From Ignelater luminosus (Eukaryota; Arthropoda; Insecta; Coleoptera; Elateridae), in contig VTPC01091223.1 of NCBI GenBank assembly GCA_011009095.1, positions 62,001-126,000 of the forward strand: a DNA stretch of 64,000 nucleotides, in the 5' to 3' direction. A program made the position numbers and the translations under genes. Shown piece after piece: positions 11,633-24,548 of the stretch; the stretch's first letter is position 1, and each line of letters begins with the position of its first letter. A model generated the notes under the pieces. That model was given only the letters and a program-made list of their open reading frames with translations. It did not search any database and was not told the origin of the DNA.

Positions 11633-12855
11633 TTACTCGTAAACTTTATAATAATAGGACAATTTACTTTTATCGATATTGCAAGGATTACCACTATTTG
11701 AAATAGCCGCAACACAAATCGGTTTTTTACCACTAATATATGGCAGACTGAAATCCACCGGAAGATCTCCACGTAACAATATTATTCTTTCAAAACAATT
11801 ACAGTCCCATGGATTTCCTTCCATTTTAAATGTTACTAAATCTTCAGCAATTTTAACAAAATTTTCATCTAGAAACACAAGCTTATTGTGGCGTAAATCT
11901 AGAACACTTAAGGGTATTTGATTGAAGTCTGTTCCTTTTACCTCAAACATAGTTATTTCATTATTTTGCAAATACAGTTCTCTTAGTGTGTATAATTTAA
12001 AAGATTGTTCATACAAAACTGTCAATTTATTAAATGAAAGATCCAAGATTTTTAAATTAGTAAACTGAAAATCTTTTTCAGGTAATTCTACCAGAGCATT
12101 ATGTGACAAATTCAAAAAGGTTAGCCTAAATGTGGTAGAAAATAAGTTGTCCACACTGCGAATATTGTTATACGAGAAATCGGCAGCACGTAAATCAGTA
12201 AGTGGGGAAAAAACCCTCGATGGAATAGCAGTAATTTGATTATTGTCCAAGTAAATCTCTTCTAAACTATTTGTTGGGTCCAAAGTCTTAATGTGAAATC
12301 TCGAAATGGTATTTTTAGAGAGATAAAGTAGTTTCAAATTGGATAACCCTTCGAAGGTATTTCTAGATAACTCTTCTATATTGTTATTGGATAAATTAAG
12401 CTTCTTCAGTTCTCCTGACCGTTTGAAAACCCTGTCGGGCAATATCGATATTGAATTGTTGCCCAAATCTAACTCTTCAAGATTATTAAGATTCCTGAAG
12501 GCATTTTCATGTATTGTTTCAACATCGCAGGATGAAATTGTTAAATATTTTATAAAAGTGTACTCGATTGTATCTTCTGGTAAATTAGTTTCTTTACAAT
12601 CAAGAATTATCATTCTAACTAAATGTTGCTGTAAAATAATGAGATATTAACAATAAATAAGAATTAATTAAAACAGAAGTAAATACCCACTAAAATGGTT
12701 GTAGTGATATGATATTTAAAACCATAGAAATTCCAACCGACACATGTGTAATTTTTACGATCATTTGAAGCTCTGCATGACCATCCGGCTCCTGAACCAA
12801 GAAGAATATTCAAAATCAACAGGAAACTTACAATTATTACAGAAAATACATTCAT
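11633..12855 (-). CDS. LRR-2: secreted leucine-rich-repeat protein (subfamily B)
   Basis: Exons 12855-12691 and 12628-11633 join in phase 0 (donor GTGGGT, acceptor TTTTACAG) to give 386 residues. I chose the MNVFSV start because it aligns with MNTFFV of LRR-6; an in-frame upstream Met (MKPSFF, 12909) would give a longer leader. A signal peptide of about 23 residues precedes WSCRAS, YTCVGWNFYGFKY. Exon 2 starts QHLVRM, then DCKET and SCDVETIHENAF, about ten LRRs and an NPWDCNC cap with two later cysteines, ending YYYKVYE. No membrane segment. Intact. It is the only functional member of the pair LRR-1/LRR-2 on the minus strand and lies about 5.7 kb from LRR-1. Confidence 0.9.
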
Positions 12856-12931
12856 GTTGCCTAAACACAATAATAGCACTTGTGTTATGATGAAGAAACT
12901 GGGTTTCACACAATTTATTTAAGTTACCCGA

Positions 12932-12940
12932 TGACCTTGA
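12932..12940 (-). promoter_or_regulatory. AGGTCA half-site upstream of LRR-2
   Basis: On the minus strand TCAAGGTCATC lies about 77 bases before the start codon and is followed by TTAAATAA. TCAAGGTCA fits the extended monomer site used by FTZ-F1/HR39-type nuclear receptors. No GGGGAT element was found upstream, unlike the other five genes. Confidence 0.45.
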
Positions 12941-13172
12941 TAACTTCATAGTGACGTGACGCGCGGTATGTAAATTTATCATTCAATAGAATTAAAGATT
13001 TAAGAAATAATTGTTTTTATCTACTTTCGATTTACATTTAATTGAATGCTACATAGTGCAATTAAAAAATTACTTATATTAGTACCTTTTAAATTTAATA
13101 ATTTAAACATTTTAAATCTTGAATATAATCACTTTATAAATTGTCATAACAATCATAGATATACCGTTCAAC

Positions 13173-13351
13173 CTCAAATTGGGACTAATAGACTTCAAAT
13201 CAAAAACAATCGATTTCAAATTGGGATAATAAGTTTTAAGTTAAGACCAATCAACTTCAAATTGAGACTAATTTAAACTCAATGTCAAGTTGACTAGTCT
13301 CAATTTAAAGTTGATTGTTCTCTATTTGAAATTGATTGACCCCAATTTGAG
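13173..13351. repeat. 179-base foldback element beside LRR-2
   Basis: CTCAAATTGGG at 13173-13183 and its exact reverse complement CCCAATTTGAG at 13341-13351 bound a stretch with several further copies of CAAATTGGGA/TCTCAATTT in both orientations. It is related to the 98-base element at 6002-6099. Confidence 0.65.
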
Positions 13352-14035
13352 AATAAAAAGCCATAGAATAATGCAAAATCCTCATGCTGTATGCAATGCA
13401 CACTTTCAGAATAAATATTCCATCAATGTGTGGGTGCTACTTTAACTGATCCGATTTTTCCCCTACGACTTTTAGATGAAATCATATATATGTCTCAGGT
13501 CATCAGATCTGGATTCCTTCGATCTTGCCCTTTGGTTCTTCCTTTTCCCATTGTAAATAGAGATAAAACAGTAACATATTTCAATGCTGCACAAAATATA
13601 TAAAGAATTGACTATTGAAATTACATCTTGTCTATAAAACATGCTAGGTATAACAAAATCAGGCAAAACCACAATGAAAACTACGAAATATGAGGTTTTC
13701 AGACAGAAGTTTGTTAACCCTCCTAGGATGACGATAATAAAGTTACCGAAAAAGACATTGTACATTTGCATCCTAAGATTAAATGTTGTAGTACTTTCTC
13801 TTGAAAGTAATAAACAGTAGTATCGAAAGAATTGTACGTCTTTCTTTATTAAAAAGGTTCTTATAAGTTAATAATGCAAAAAAATAGTAATATTACAAAG
13901 TTAAAACATTTAAGCTGATTTTCACAGGGTCTTAATGCTTTTTTGCATCCACACCGATGACATGCACTATAGGTTTGTTGATATTCTCTATAACTATTTC
14001 AAAGTCAAAATCTATACTTCCCCCTTCCATTCCAT
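13352..14035. other. Gene-free stretch
   Basis: Only short open frames with skewed hydrophobic content; no recognisable gene or repeat. Confidence 0.35.
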
Positions 14036-14039
14036 CTGA

Positions 14040-14990
14040 CATTAATGGGTTTTGGGCGCACAGTACAAAACAGCAAAGTAATTAATCAAATTTTGCCAGC
14101 ATCGTCGAAAGGATACCAGTCTATGACGATAGCTATAGCTATTTTGCAATGCCAGGAAAACACTAAAACAACTTGTGGTTTTATAAAAAATGAACTTCCG
14201 ATAAAAAAACAAAATAGAAATAAATAAGAAAACAAAGCAGGAATGTAACAAGTTTTTGGAGCACAGGAAGACAAGAACTGGATTAAATATAACAAGAGTT
14301 TTCACTTAAAAAAATGATATAAAGCAAAGAGCGAGGCAAACAGTGAGACAAATTCAAAACAACAGTTGAGTAACACAGAATCTTGCTATAGAGGGCCATA
14401 AAAGGGCAGATTGTCCAGAATCGAAAAAGGAAAACTGTTCAAGAAATTGGAGCGTAGCTAATGATAACGAGGAAACTGCTTTTATGATAAGTGTATGCAA
14501 TTAACGGAAGTGATCATATAGTGACATACTACGTAGTGGATAGTGAGGCTACTAACCACTTAATAAAATCTTCATTGGGACAGCCTTTGGGGAACAACAA
14601 GTCCATAAATCACAAGGTAAGTGTTGCAGAAGTGGAGCTGCACGTCTTTAGAAACTATAAACTAGAAAAACATAGTCATGGAGAATGTGTTAGAATTTGG
14701 CAGTCTTTCACATAAATAAAACGGGAGAAAAAAGATTAGAAGTGCTTTCTGAAAAAGGTACTAGTAATAGTACAAAGAAAAAACGTAACTGTTACTGTAC
14801 TTCTCCTAACTGATATTGAAAAAAATCTATGGCATCGACAGATAGGACATTCGTCAAAATATCGTGTGGCTTTAAAACAGAGAAACTGTGCTTTAAATAC
14901 CCCCAACCCCGCTGATTTGCTAAAGTCTTCAGAATTCTAGAACTGTCACTATGTCTCGCTAAGTCAAGAAGTTCTCCTGCGCAAGTCTAC
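14040..14990 (+). mobile_element. Ty1/copia-family fossil fragment
   Basis: Weak gag similarity is followed by a zinc-knuckle region near 14385, a protease region around VVDSEATNHLI near 14540 and a pre-integrase block LWHRQIGHSS near 14830. Only the gag to early-pol part is present. It is broken in several places, no LTRs are seen, and an RTE-like LINE begins just to the right. Confidence 0.7.
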
Positions 14991-15379
14991 AGTATTGTTT
15001 TCCTCTGGTTGATGTTTTCGTTCTAGAAGAGACGAGGCCAAATGGTCAGAACGGGTCTCAAGGGTAACTGGGCTGCCGAAGACTTAGTTGCATTAAAACC
15101 CCAAGAAATGCCCACAGTCTACCAAGATGAATCGACCAATCTCGCTTCCACGTCCATGAAGACATGAGTCGCGTGGACCCTGGGTACATGGCGTGCAATG
15201 AAGCGAACGGAAGGGGGTGAAAAGCGAGTCTCCAGCGCCTCAAAATTGGAACATATTTGCTAAGAAAGCATAACCCTGACAGAAAAGCCTGGTCCACCAA
15301 GTCTGGAGGTTGAGGCGGCAGGCTAGAGACCTACCACTCGGAAAAAAGTATTAGTGCTAAAAATATCAATACACAGCCT

Positions 15380-17110
15380 CGGAATTCGAATGGAACACTT
15401 TTAGACGACGTTTGGCAAGAAAAAGGACAGAAAACTTTGGTACATCGAATGTTAGAGGAATAGCAAATAAAACGGGAGAAATAATACAAGAAATACGGCC
15501 CAGATATTATTGTACTATCTAAAACAAAAATGATAGGTAACGGAAATGAAAAAAATGAGCCAATATTATTATTTTTGGCCTGGCGTGGAAAAATCGCAAA
15601 GAGCATGTTCTGAAGTGTTTATATTAGTAAACCAAAACTTAAAGAGATTCATAAAAGACCATAAATATGTCTCGGAGAGAATAACATCATTAACACTTAC
15701 GATGTACGGCCGTGACTTAACAGTAATAAGTGTTTATAGTTTTGTAGACGCGATAGAAAATCAGATTAAAGTTGATCATTATGAAGAGCTCATCAATATA
15801 GTAGAAAACATCCCAAATCATCGTGATTTAATAATTGCGGGAGACTTGAACGCCAGAGTTAAAGGTTTAGGAACAGAAGTGGTGGGGAAATTTGCAGAGG
15901 ACGTCGAAAATGATAATGGCGGAAAATTAATAGAGTTCTGTAGCCAATACTATTTAAAATTAATAAACACGCTTTGCAATTACAAAGACATTTATCAATT
16001 CACTTGGGAAAGGCCATCCCAACAGCGAAAATCTATAATAAACTAATAATTGTCAAATAGGAAACTTTCTTTAAAATACATGACTCGAGAGTAAAAAGAG
16101 GCGCCAACTGTTGTACGGATCATTACATGTTGATTGCCAAAATAGTATCCCATTTATAAATAAAGAAAAATGAAAATCACTGAACGAATTAGGTCTTTGA
16201 AAATCCATAACAAGGAGAAATTCAATTTCCTAATTAGTATTGATGAATAGAAAAAAATAGTATGAGAACCTTCTAACAGAACAGCGAGAAGAATACAAAA
16301 ATGATAGAACCTGGAAGAAGAAATTAATAAATCGACATCCATAACTTTAGAAGAAGTAGAACGAAACATCAAAGAGATGAAGAGAAAAAGATCTCCAGGC
16401 CCCGAAAACTCATGAAAAATGCAGGTTCAACCCTAAGTAAAAGGATCACTAGTTTGATGAACATTTAGTCAGTATACAAGAAAGGAAATAGAAAAGACCC
16501 TGACAACTATAGGGATCTGAGTCACGAGTACGATGAGTAGACTTTGAGGGAAAGTTTTACAAAAAAGAATAACGGACGAGGCCAAAGAAAAAATATCTTA
16601 AAACCAAAGTACATTCATGCCGGGGCGCTCTTGTGTAGATAACTCGTTTATATTACAACAGCTCATAGAGAGAGAAATAGCTAAGAAAAATGACTTTTAT
16701 ATTATGTTTGCGGACTTAAGAAAAGCGTATGACAATGTTCCCAGGAATAAATTGGTAAAGAAAATGAGAATAAGTAACCACATGATAAGAACAATACAAA
16801 TACTATACGATAATAATATAGCGTATATAAAACAAGGAAACCGACTGTGTTTCTCCAATACTCTTCTGTATATTATATATTGAAATCGTACTGAGGAACT
16901 GGAAGCGGTCCTGTGAAAGAATGGGCATTGCAATAAATGAACACAATTTATTTACCCTTAGCTTTACAGATGATCAAGCAATTCTAACACAAGACTTGCT
17001 TGACATGGAATTTATGCCCAAAAGACTAATATAAAGAGTACCAAAAGTGGGGCCTCAAATAAGTTTAGAAAAAACGGAGTATTTTGTCGTAAACTCTGAT
17101 GCAAAATTAT
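15380..17110 (+). mobile_element. RTE/CFDP2-like LINE, decayed endonuclease and reverse transcriptase
   Basis: The endonuclease reads SNVRGIANKTGEIIQEI near 15440, LTVISVYSF, then LIIAGDLNARV near 15835 with the catalytic GDxNA motif, and a closing block of the type YQFTWERPSQQRKSIIN near 16030. The reverse transcriptase begins MPGRSCVDNSFILQQLIERE at 16617, with FADLRKAYDNVPRNKL (palm motif 1) at 16710, then LFTLSFTDDQAILTQD near 16960 where the usual FADD has become FTDD. The copy stops near 17110 in the thumb, so the 3' end is missing. Sequence from about 15000 to 15380 may be its 5' part, but nothing there is diagnostic. Multiple stops; inactive. Confidence 0.85.
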
Positions 17111-17114
17111 TGAT

Positions 17115-18685
17115 TATTGTTTATCTGGCTGCTGTGATGCTGATGGAATCTTGAGCAATTCTCAAGGAAATACATCGGTTGTGCATCTGTTGCTTCAATC
17201 TTTTGCACTTGAGAGTTGCTTCGTGTTCTCCCCAAGCTGGTTGTTCTTCGTAGAAGAGTCTGTTCCCAGAGTGATATCAAGAGTCCGTATTAAATTAAAA
17301 ATTTAGTTACAATTAATTGTTGTAATTGCATAGCGAAGCCTGTGCAAGAGGAACTTTTAATACAATAACAATTCGATAAGATAGTGTGAGTAGTCAAGTT
17401 GTTTAAGACGCTAATCAGCGGTCGAGACTGAAGTAAACTTATTGAGGCCATCTCGACAGTAGATGAAATTTCTTTTATTACTTACACTGCCTACATTAAG
17501 TTATCGCCAATGCTCTTTCTTCTATTTTATTCAAGTACAAGAGCGTTTTGCAAATTAGAAGGCCTGAAATAGCGATATAATTTGATTTTAATTTATTGTT
17601 TATTTATAAGCTAGTCTTTTGTCTTGTTAGGACGTTTATACCGCCACCACATATAATCACATTTTATTATAATTACGTTACGTTATAAGTTGAATTACGT
17701 AGATATAGAATTATTTTGCCTTGTAATTTGCTTTGCACATTTATTGTTCTATTCAGTGTTTTATGTACCGAGAACAAGTTGACAACTAGTTTTATCATCG
17801 AATCCACCCGTCTCCAACTTTCTGGGCTAACTAAGTGGCACATTAGTTGTATGTAACAAGTACTTTACTCAAGATTTACTTTTAGATACCCAAGGTATTT
17901 ATGAGTCAGGTCTCAAATAAATCCTTGTTTGTATATATTGACAAAACTCATCTTTGTTTCTTCATGCTCATGTTGTCAATATAATTTCAATGTCCAAATC
18001 TGAAATTAGATTGAATAATACGCGAACGATCACTGGCAGAATTTCGAATCACCTAAACAATAAACATTCAAATGCTCATCATGAAAATTGAAAATTACGG
18101 CTACTTTTCTTTTCTCAATGCGCTTGTTACTTATCTACTTGACAGTAGTTATGACCCTAAGCCTAAATACACACATCAATAAGATCTACATGCTGACACC
18201 TATTACTAATCGGCACAAAGCAATCAGTGATTAATTCAGATCTATTTTACTAATTTACCCTTCACACTTCAATATACTTTGTCTTTCCTTTAAATCTAAT
18301 TGAATTATCTTTCTAGAATTCCCCTAAAAAGCCTCATTACACTTAATAGCAATATTCCGCTGTAGTTGGTATCGGCATAGACATCCTGTTTTCAGCTCTT
18401 ATCTTCTTTACTTAATATACCTTTTCCTTGAAGGTTGGATTTCAATTTTCTGCTTAATCTCGTTTATTATTCAGATGATAATACAAGCGTCGGCATAGTC
18501 AAGACCTTCGAATTCGTCTGGTATGAAATATAATAATAAATATTTGTTTCTACTTGTACCAAACGGAGTAATTAAAAAAAGCCTAAAAAATCTACAACAT
18601 ATATACTTCTGAGTTTTAAATTCAACCACTAGGCTTTGTGTAAAATCATTTCTGTTATAATAAAATAATAATCTCAATGGATTTT
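17115..18685. other. Gene-free stretch
   Basis: No gene seen. A short motif near 18491 (CGGCATAGTCAAGACCTTCG) recurs with changes near 35662, suggesting an undefined dispersed repeat. Confidence 0.35.
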
Positions 18686-18689
18686 AATG

Positions 18690-18875
18690 CAAAGCAAATT
18701 CAATGTGGAGATTTTTCAAAACGCTTTATTCGCAGATAAATATCATTACAACTTACAAAATATAGCAATTATAAATAGACCTAAAGCTTCATCACTTCCT
18801 GCAAAATTCAAGAAATAGATGAAAACCATCCACGATCATAAGTTTGAACAAGTATAATTCTCATTCGTCTTCTTC
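18690..18875 (-). pseudogene. 3'-end relic of an LRR gene, tandem to LRR-3
   Basis: On the minus strand this matches the end of LRR-3: the last codons (GAAGACGAATGAGAATT), the TATGATCGTGGAT stretch, the TCTTGAATTTTGCA stretch and AATAAAGCG (18730-18725). It is about 85-90 percent similar by eye to 19310-19110, with small deletions. Only the extreme 3' end is present, joined in the same orientation behind LRR-3. It is a remnant of a tandem duplicate or of a duplicated 3' flank. Confidence 0.7.
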
Positions 18876-20116
18876 TACTCTTAGAATGAATTGACAAAAT
18901 AGTTCTTTTATGGATGATATAAGATGGTTTAATGGGGAAATACCACACAGCAAAGTAAAAACTTTAAACGTCAAATTTATCAATAAGTTTAAAGATTTGA
19001 ACTTGTTGAGACCTTAAAGGTCTTAGAAAGGGATTAATCTAAGTTATGTAAGAACTTAACTGTTTCTATTTGTGTTTATAGGAAAGATAATTGCCGTGGA
19101 TCTTAGTGCAAAATTAAAAAGAAAACTCAGTGTTGAGATTATTCAAAACGCTTTATTCACAGTTAAATATCATTACAACTTGGAAAATATAGCAATTCTA
19201 ATTAGATCTAAACCTCCATCACTTTCCACAACTGCAAAATTCAAGAAATAGCTGAAAAGCATCCACGATCATAAGTTTGAACAAATGGAATTCTCATTCG
19301 TCTTCTTCAAGAGCTTTATAATAGTAGGACAGATTACTTTGATCGATATTGCAAGGATTATCGCTATTTGAAATTCCCGCGATACAAACTGGTTCTTCAC
19401 CATTTACATATCGTGAGCTTAAATCAACCGAAAGATCTCCACGTAACAACACTATCCTATCATAACAATCACAGTCCCATAGATTTCCTTCCACTTTAAA
19501 TGTTAGCAGATTTTTAGCGACTTTAATGAAATCTTCATGCAAGAACACAAGTTTGTTGTGGCGTAAATCAAGAACGCTTAACGGTATTCGATTGAACCCC
19601 ATCGCCCTTACCTCATATACAGTTAACTGGTTATTCTGCAAATAAAATTCCTTTAATGTGCCCAAATTTAAAGATTGTTCATATAACACGTTCAATTTAT
19701 TAAATGAAAGATCTAAAATTTCTAAATTAATAAACTGAAAAGCTTGTTGCGGTAATTCTACTTACGCATTGTGTGACAAATTCAAAAAGGTTAACTTAAA
19801 TGTAGATGAAAACAAATTGCCTAAACTTGCTATATAGTTATGGGATAAATCGGCAACACGTAAATCTGTAAGTTTGGAAAAAACCCTTGTTGGAATAACA
19901 CTAATTTGGTTGTTATCCAAATACATTTCTTCTAGATTCTTTGCCGGATCCAACGTCTTCATATCGAATTTAGAAATGGCGTTTTTAGAAAGATAAAGTT
20001 GTTTTAAATTGTGTAGCCCTTCGAAGGCATTTTTAGACAACTCTTCTATATTATTATAGGACAAATTAAGCTTCTTTAGTTCTCCTGTCCCTTTGAAAAC
20101 CCTATCGGGTAGTTTC

Positions 20117-20281
20117 TGTAGTGAGAGCTGGCAACATGGTAATGTGACAGCACTTGCTCTCGCCCCGCTCGCAAGATGTCCGATAGAGTTGTATGCTGTA
20201 GGCTGTATGAAAGATTGTTGTTGTAAGATAATAAATGCTATAAAATAAACTATTCTTATAATTAAGAAGCCTCCCCAAACA
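20117..20281 (+). repeat. Left LTR of the Ty3/gypsy element
   Basis: 165 bases, TG at the start and CA at the end, two differences from the right LTR. Confidence 0.93.
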
Positions 20282-23200
20282 TGATGGCAGCGGTAAAACG
20301 ACATTAAAATAAACGAAATACCGGTAAATGTAAATCAACAAACGAAAAAGAAACGAGTACGAGAAAAAAAAGAAGAAACATGGCGGAAGCATTAGAAGCA
20401 GTTGTGCTGAATAACCTTAAAGCACCGGAAAAATTAGATTTCCAGGATCCGAATGCATGGTTTAAATGGAAACTAAGATTCGAGAGGTATTTGAAGCTAA
20501 GTCAACAAACGAAGAAGTCCGACGAAGATAAAATTGACTTAATGTTGTATTTGATGGGAGAAAAGGCGGATGACATTTCCTTGACCTTCAAACAAACCGA
20601 AGAGAACGGAGAAAATGTAAAATGGTCGTATGAAAAGTTAGTAGCTGCTTTCGATAAACATTTTAAACCGAGAGTAAATGTTGTATTTGAAAGATACAAA
20701 TTTAATGCTCGAATTCAGCAACCTGGTGAAACCGCAGAAAGTTTCATTACAGCCCTTCATAAATTGGCAGAATCATGTGAATACGGACAAATGAAACCAG
20801 GACAAATAAAAGAAGAACTGATACGGGATCGTATAGTAATTGGAATGGCAGATGCAAGACTAAGTGAACAAATACAAATGAAAAGTGAACTAACACTGCA
20901 ACAAGCTGTGCAAATGTGCAGGCAAGGGGAAATGCAAGACAAAGAGTCCCGGCAGATAAGAAGTTCAAAAGAAATCAACAGTGTACAAACCGAAGAAGAC
21001 AAACAAAAGTCACACAGAGGTCGTCTGAGAAGCACGAACCAGGTCGACCAAAGTCAGGTTCACCACAAGGAAAACGATCACACAATCAAAAGAACTGTGA
21101 GTATTGTAGATATTTTTACAGACATCCCAAAAGTCAATGTAAAGCTAAAAATGCTGTTTGTCATAATTGTAAAAGATTAGGGTATTTTGAGAAAGTCTGT
21201 AAAAGTAAAGTCAACTTTGTTACACAGGTTGTAGAAGAACAAGCTAGTGATTTAATTGTAAATAGAATAGGTTTTCAGAATAATTCTCAATTTAAAGTAG
21301 ATATAGAAGTAGCAGAATTAAATAAAAACTTAGAATTTTTTAGTAGATACAGGATCTGAAATTACTTGTATCAGTACTAGTGAATTAAAACCTCATATTA
21401 AGCTAAGTAAGCCAATTCGAGAAGCTTGTGGACCAGATGGTCATGAATTGGAAGTAGTGGGCTACACAAGATTGAAGCTATGTTATAATAGAATAAGCAA
21501 ATGTATAAATGTATATTTTATAAATAACTTGTTAAACCCAATTCTAGGGTGCGATGCCATTAAACAACTACAAATTCTTAAAATAGTAGGTAATGTGCAA
21601 ATTGAAAAAGAATTCCAGAAGTATGTAAGAAATTAAGTAAAATTAAAGGAGAAATGGAGATCAAAGTAAATGAAAATGCTAAACCTCATGCACTCACAAC
21701 TCCTAGAATTGTACCTATTCCACTTCTAAACAAAGTTAAAGCAGAATTGGATAGAATGATAAAATTAGATGTAATAGAACCGGTAAATTTTCCTACCAAG
21801 TTTTGTGCCCCTATGGTAATTGCTGCGAAAGGTGACAAGGTAAGAATTTGTGGAGATTTCACTGAATTAAATAAGTTTGTAGATCGATCAGTGTTTCCAA
21901 TACATAAAGTTGAATATAACATACATTGTCCCAACTGAAAGGTGCAAAAGTCTGTAGTAAGATAGATGCAAATTCAGGATTTTATCAAGTAAAATTAACT
22001 GAAGATAGTAAACCTTTAACAACTTTTATAACACCATTTGGGCGATTTATGTACAAAAGATGTCCTTTTGGATTAAATAGTGCACCAGAGTATTATAGTA
22101 ATAGAATAGCTCAAACATTAGAGGGAATTACCAATGTACTTTTTCATGTAGATGATGTTTTAGTATTTGGAAAGGATAATGAGGAACATGATAATATTCT
22201 TAGAGAAGTTTTAAAACGTTACTGTGAAAATGGAATTACTATAAACAAATCAAAAAGCGTATTTGGTGTAAATAAAATCAATTTCTTAGGGCATGTAGTT
22301 AGCACCGAAGGAATCAGTATTGAGCCTAGCAGGATTGAAACTATAAGTAAGTTTACGAAACCAAAGAATAAAACTGAACTTTTAAGATTTTTAGGTTTAG
22401 TTAACTTTGTTGGTAGATACATTCCAAATTAAAGCAGGGAATTAGAACCATTAAATAGTTTACTGAGGGCAAATCGATTATTCATTTGGGATATTGATCA
22501 GAAAACTGCATTTAACAAAATAAAAAGTCTTTTACAAAAAGCTCCATGTTTAGCTCATTATGATTGTACAAAGAAAATTATTGTTAGTGCAGATAGCTCA
22601 TCTTACGGGATAGGTTGTGCATTAATGCAAGAAGACGATACGGGTACCAGGCAAATTATAAGTTATGCATCTAGAACATTAACAACTACTGAACGCATGT
22701 ATGCTCAAATTGAAAAGGAAACATTAGCATTAACTTGGGCTAGGGAAAAGTTTCAAGAATATGTGTTAGGTATTCCGATCATTTTAGAGACCGATCATAA
22801 ACCGTTAGTTCAGATATTAATGAAAAAAAATATAGACGAATTAACACCACGTTTACAAAGGTTTAGAATACGTCTCATGAAATATACCATAATTATAAAG
22901 TACAATATCTTCCAGGAAAACAATTAGTAGTAGCAGATTGTCTTTCAAGAAATCCATTAGAAGTAGATAAAGATGAAATAGGCGAAGAATTGCTTGAAAC
23001 AACTGAAGCACATGTGAATATGATAGTTAGCAATATTTCTATCGCTCAAAATATTTTAGATAGGATCCAACAATTTCAAACAGAAGATCCAATTTGTAAA
23101 CAATTAAAAGAATTCTGTACCAATGGTTGTCCAGATAGAACCAAATTATCAAAAGATCTACAACCTTATTATCAGTATAGATCTGAAATTTCATACAATA

Positions 23201-24383
23201 AAGGTTATTTATTAAAAGCAAATCGTATTATAATACCTCCACCATTACAGATGTATGTGTTGCAACAGTTACACAAAGGTCATTTAGGAATTAATAAGTG
23301 TAGAGCTAGGGCTAAAGAATCAGTTTGGTGGTTAGGATTAAGTACACAATTACATACTTTAGTTGAATTTTGTCCAACTTGTGTGGAGAATAGGACAAAT
23401 CAAAAAAACCCTTTGTAAAGGAGAAAATCCCTGATCAGCCTTGGGAGAAATTAGGTATGGATTTACTTAAAGCACAAGGTAAATGGTACTTAATAATAGT
23501 TGATTATTATTCTCAATACTTTGAGTTACTTCAATTAAACTATCTAACAGAAGAATGTGTAATACAAAATTGTAAAGCAGTTTTTGCTCCATTTGGCATT
23601 CCAAAAACAGTTAGAACTGATAACGGACCACAATTTCAAAGTAAATTTAGAGAATTTGCAAAAACTTATGGATTTAATTTTGTAACTAGTAGTCCATAGT
23701 CAATCAAATGGGTGCGCAGAAGCAGCAGTCAAAATTGCCAAAAATTTAATTAAGAAATCAGAGGATATATATGAGGGATTATTAGCTTATCGATCAGCTC
23801 CCTTAGAACAAGGATTCTCTCCTGCAGAACTACTAATGTGTAGAAAAGTTAGAACAACAGTTCCATCATTGAATATTAAAAAGTCATTCAATAAAAAAAC
23901 AATTTCATTGTAAACTAGAAATAAGAAAGGAAAAACAAAGAAAGAACTACAATAAAAGACATAAGGTTAAAGAATTTTCTATTCTAAAAGAAGGGGATAG
24001 AGTTTGGGTGCAAGATTTAAGAAAATACGGGAAAGTTGTTGGTATGCCAGCCACATTGAAATGTCCAAGATCTTATTTAATTAAATGCGACGATACAAAT
24101 TATCGTAGAAATAGATGGCATTTAGTACCAGCATCTTTTTCAAATTCAAAAAGTCAATTCATAGACACTAGTACAGATAGTTTAAGGCTAACAAATGAGA
24201 CTGTAGAAAAAGAACGGGAAAATCTTGATGTTACAGTTGTTAATCAAGATGATAATGTTAATTTAGAAAATAGAGAGGTAATAAGAAACAGAATGTGTCA
24301 ATAAATCAGTTGAGGCTAAGAAACTTAGAAAGCCTCCCAGTTGGTTTAAAGATTATGTTAAGGCTTAATCTTAAAGAAGGGGA

Positions 24384-24548
24384 TGTAGTGAGAGCTGGCA
24401 ACATGGTAATGTGACAGCATTTGCTCTCTCCCCGCTCGCAAGATGTCCGATAGAGTTGTATGCTGTAGGCTGTATGAAAGATTGTTGTTGTAAGATAATA
24501 AATGCTATAAAATAAACTATTCTTATAATTAAGAAGCCTCCCCAAACA
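24384..24548 (+). repeat. Right LTR of the Ty3/gypsy element
   Basis: 165 bases, directly after the purine tract AAAGAAGGGGA, followed by the second copy of the GTTTC target duplication. Confidence 0.93.

Larger units (their letters stand above)
20117..24548 (+). mobile_element. Ty3/gypsy LTR retrotransposon inserted in LRR-3
   Basis: The element is bounded by two 165-base LTRs (TGTAGTGAG to CCCCAAACA) and lies opposite to the host gene. A 5-base target duplication GTTTC flanks it (20112-20116, 24549-24553). A purine tract AAAGAAGGGGA precedes the right LTR. Internal parts in order are gag with a zinc knuckle (about 20.38-21.25 kb), then pol with protease, reverse transcriptase (FHVDDVLVFG), RNase H and an integrase with its zinc-binding region (about 21.3-24.3 kb). 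The domain order and sequence resemble the K02A2.6/mag-like lineage. It is structurally complete from LTR to LTR but broken, with roughly six to eight breaks in the coding part. Two differences between the LTRs, about 1.2 percent, suggest an insertion on the order of a million or a few million generations ago. Confidence 0.93.

Noticed and set aside
11679-12650. Plus-strand open frames at 11679-11921 and 12339-12650
   Set aside because: Antisense shadows of LRR-2 exon 2.
14042-14305. Very hydrophobic minus-strand frames that look like membrane proteins
   Set aside because: They are antisense to the lysine-rich copia-like fragment; AT-rich DNA gives Phe/Leu/Ile runs.
17110-18470. Possible solo LTR or retroelement end
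   Set aside because: No paired repeat, TSD, or primer-binding site could be shown.
20102-20392. Minus-strand hydrophobic frame at the left LTR
   Set aside because: Spans LTR and leader of the retroelement on its antisense strand; no gene.
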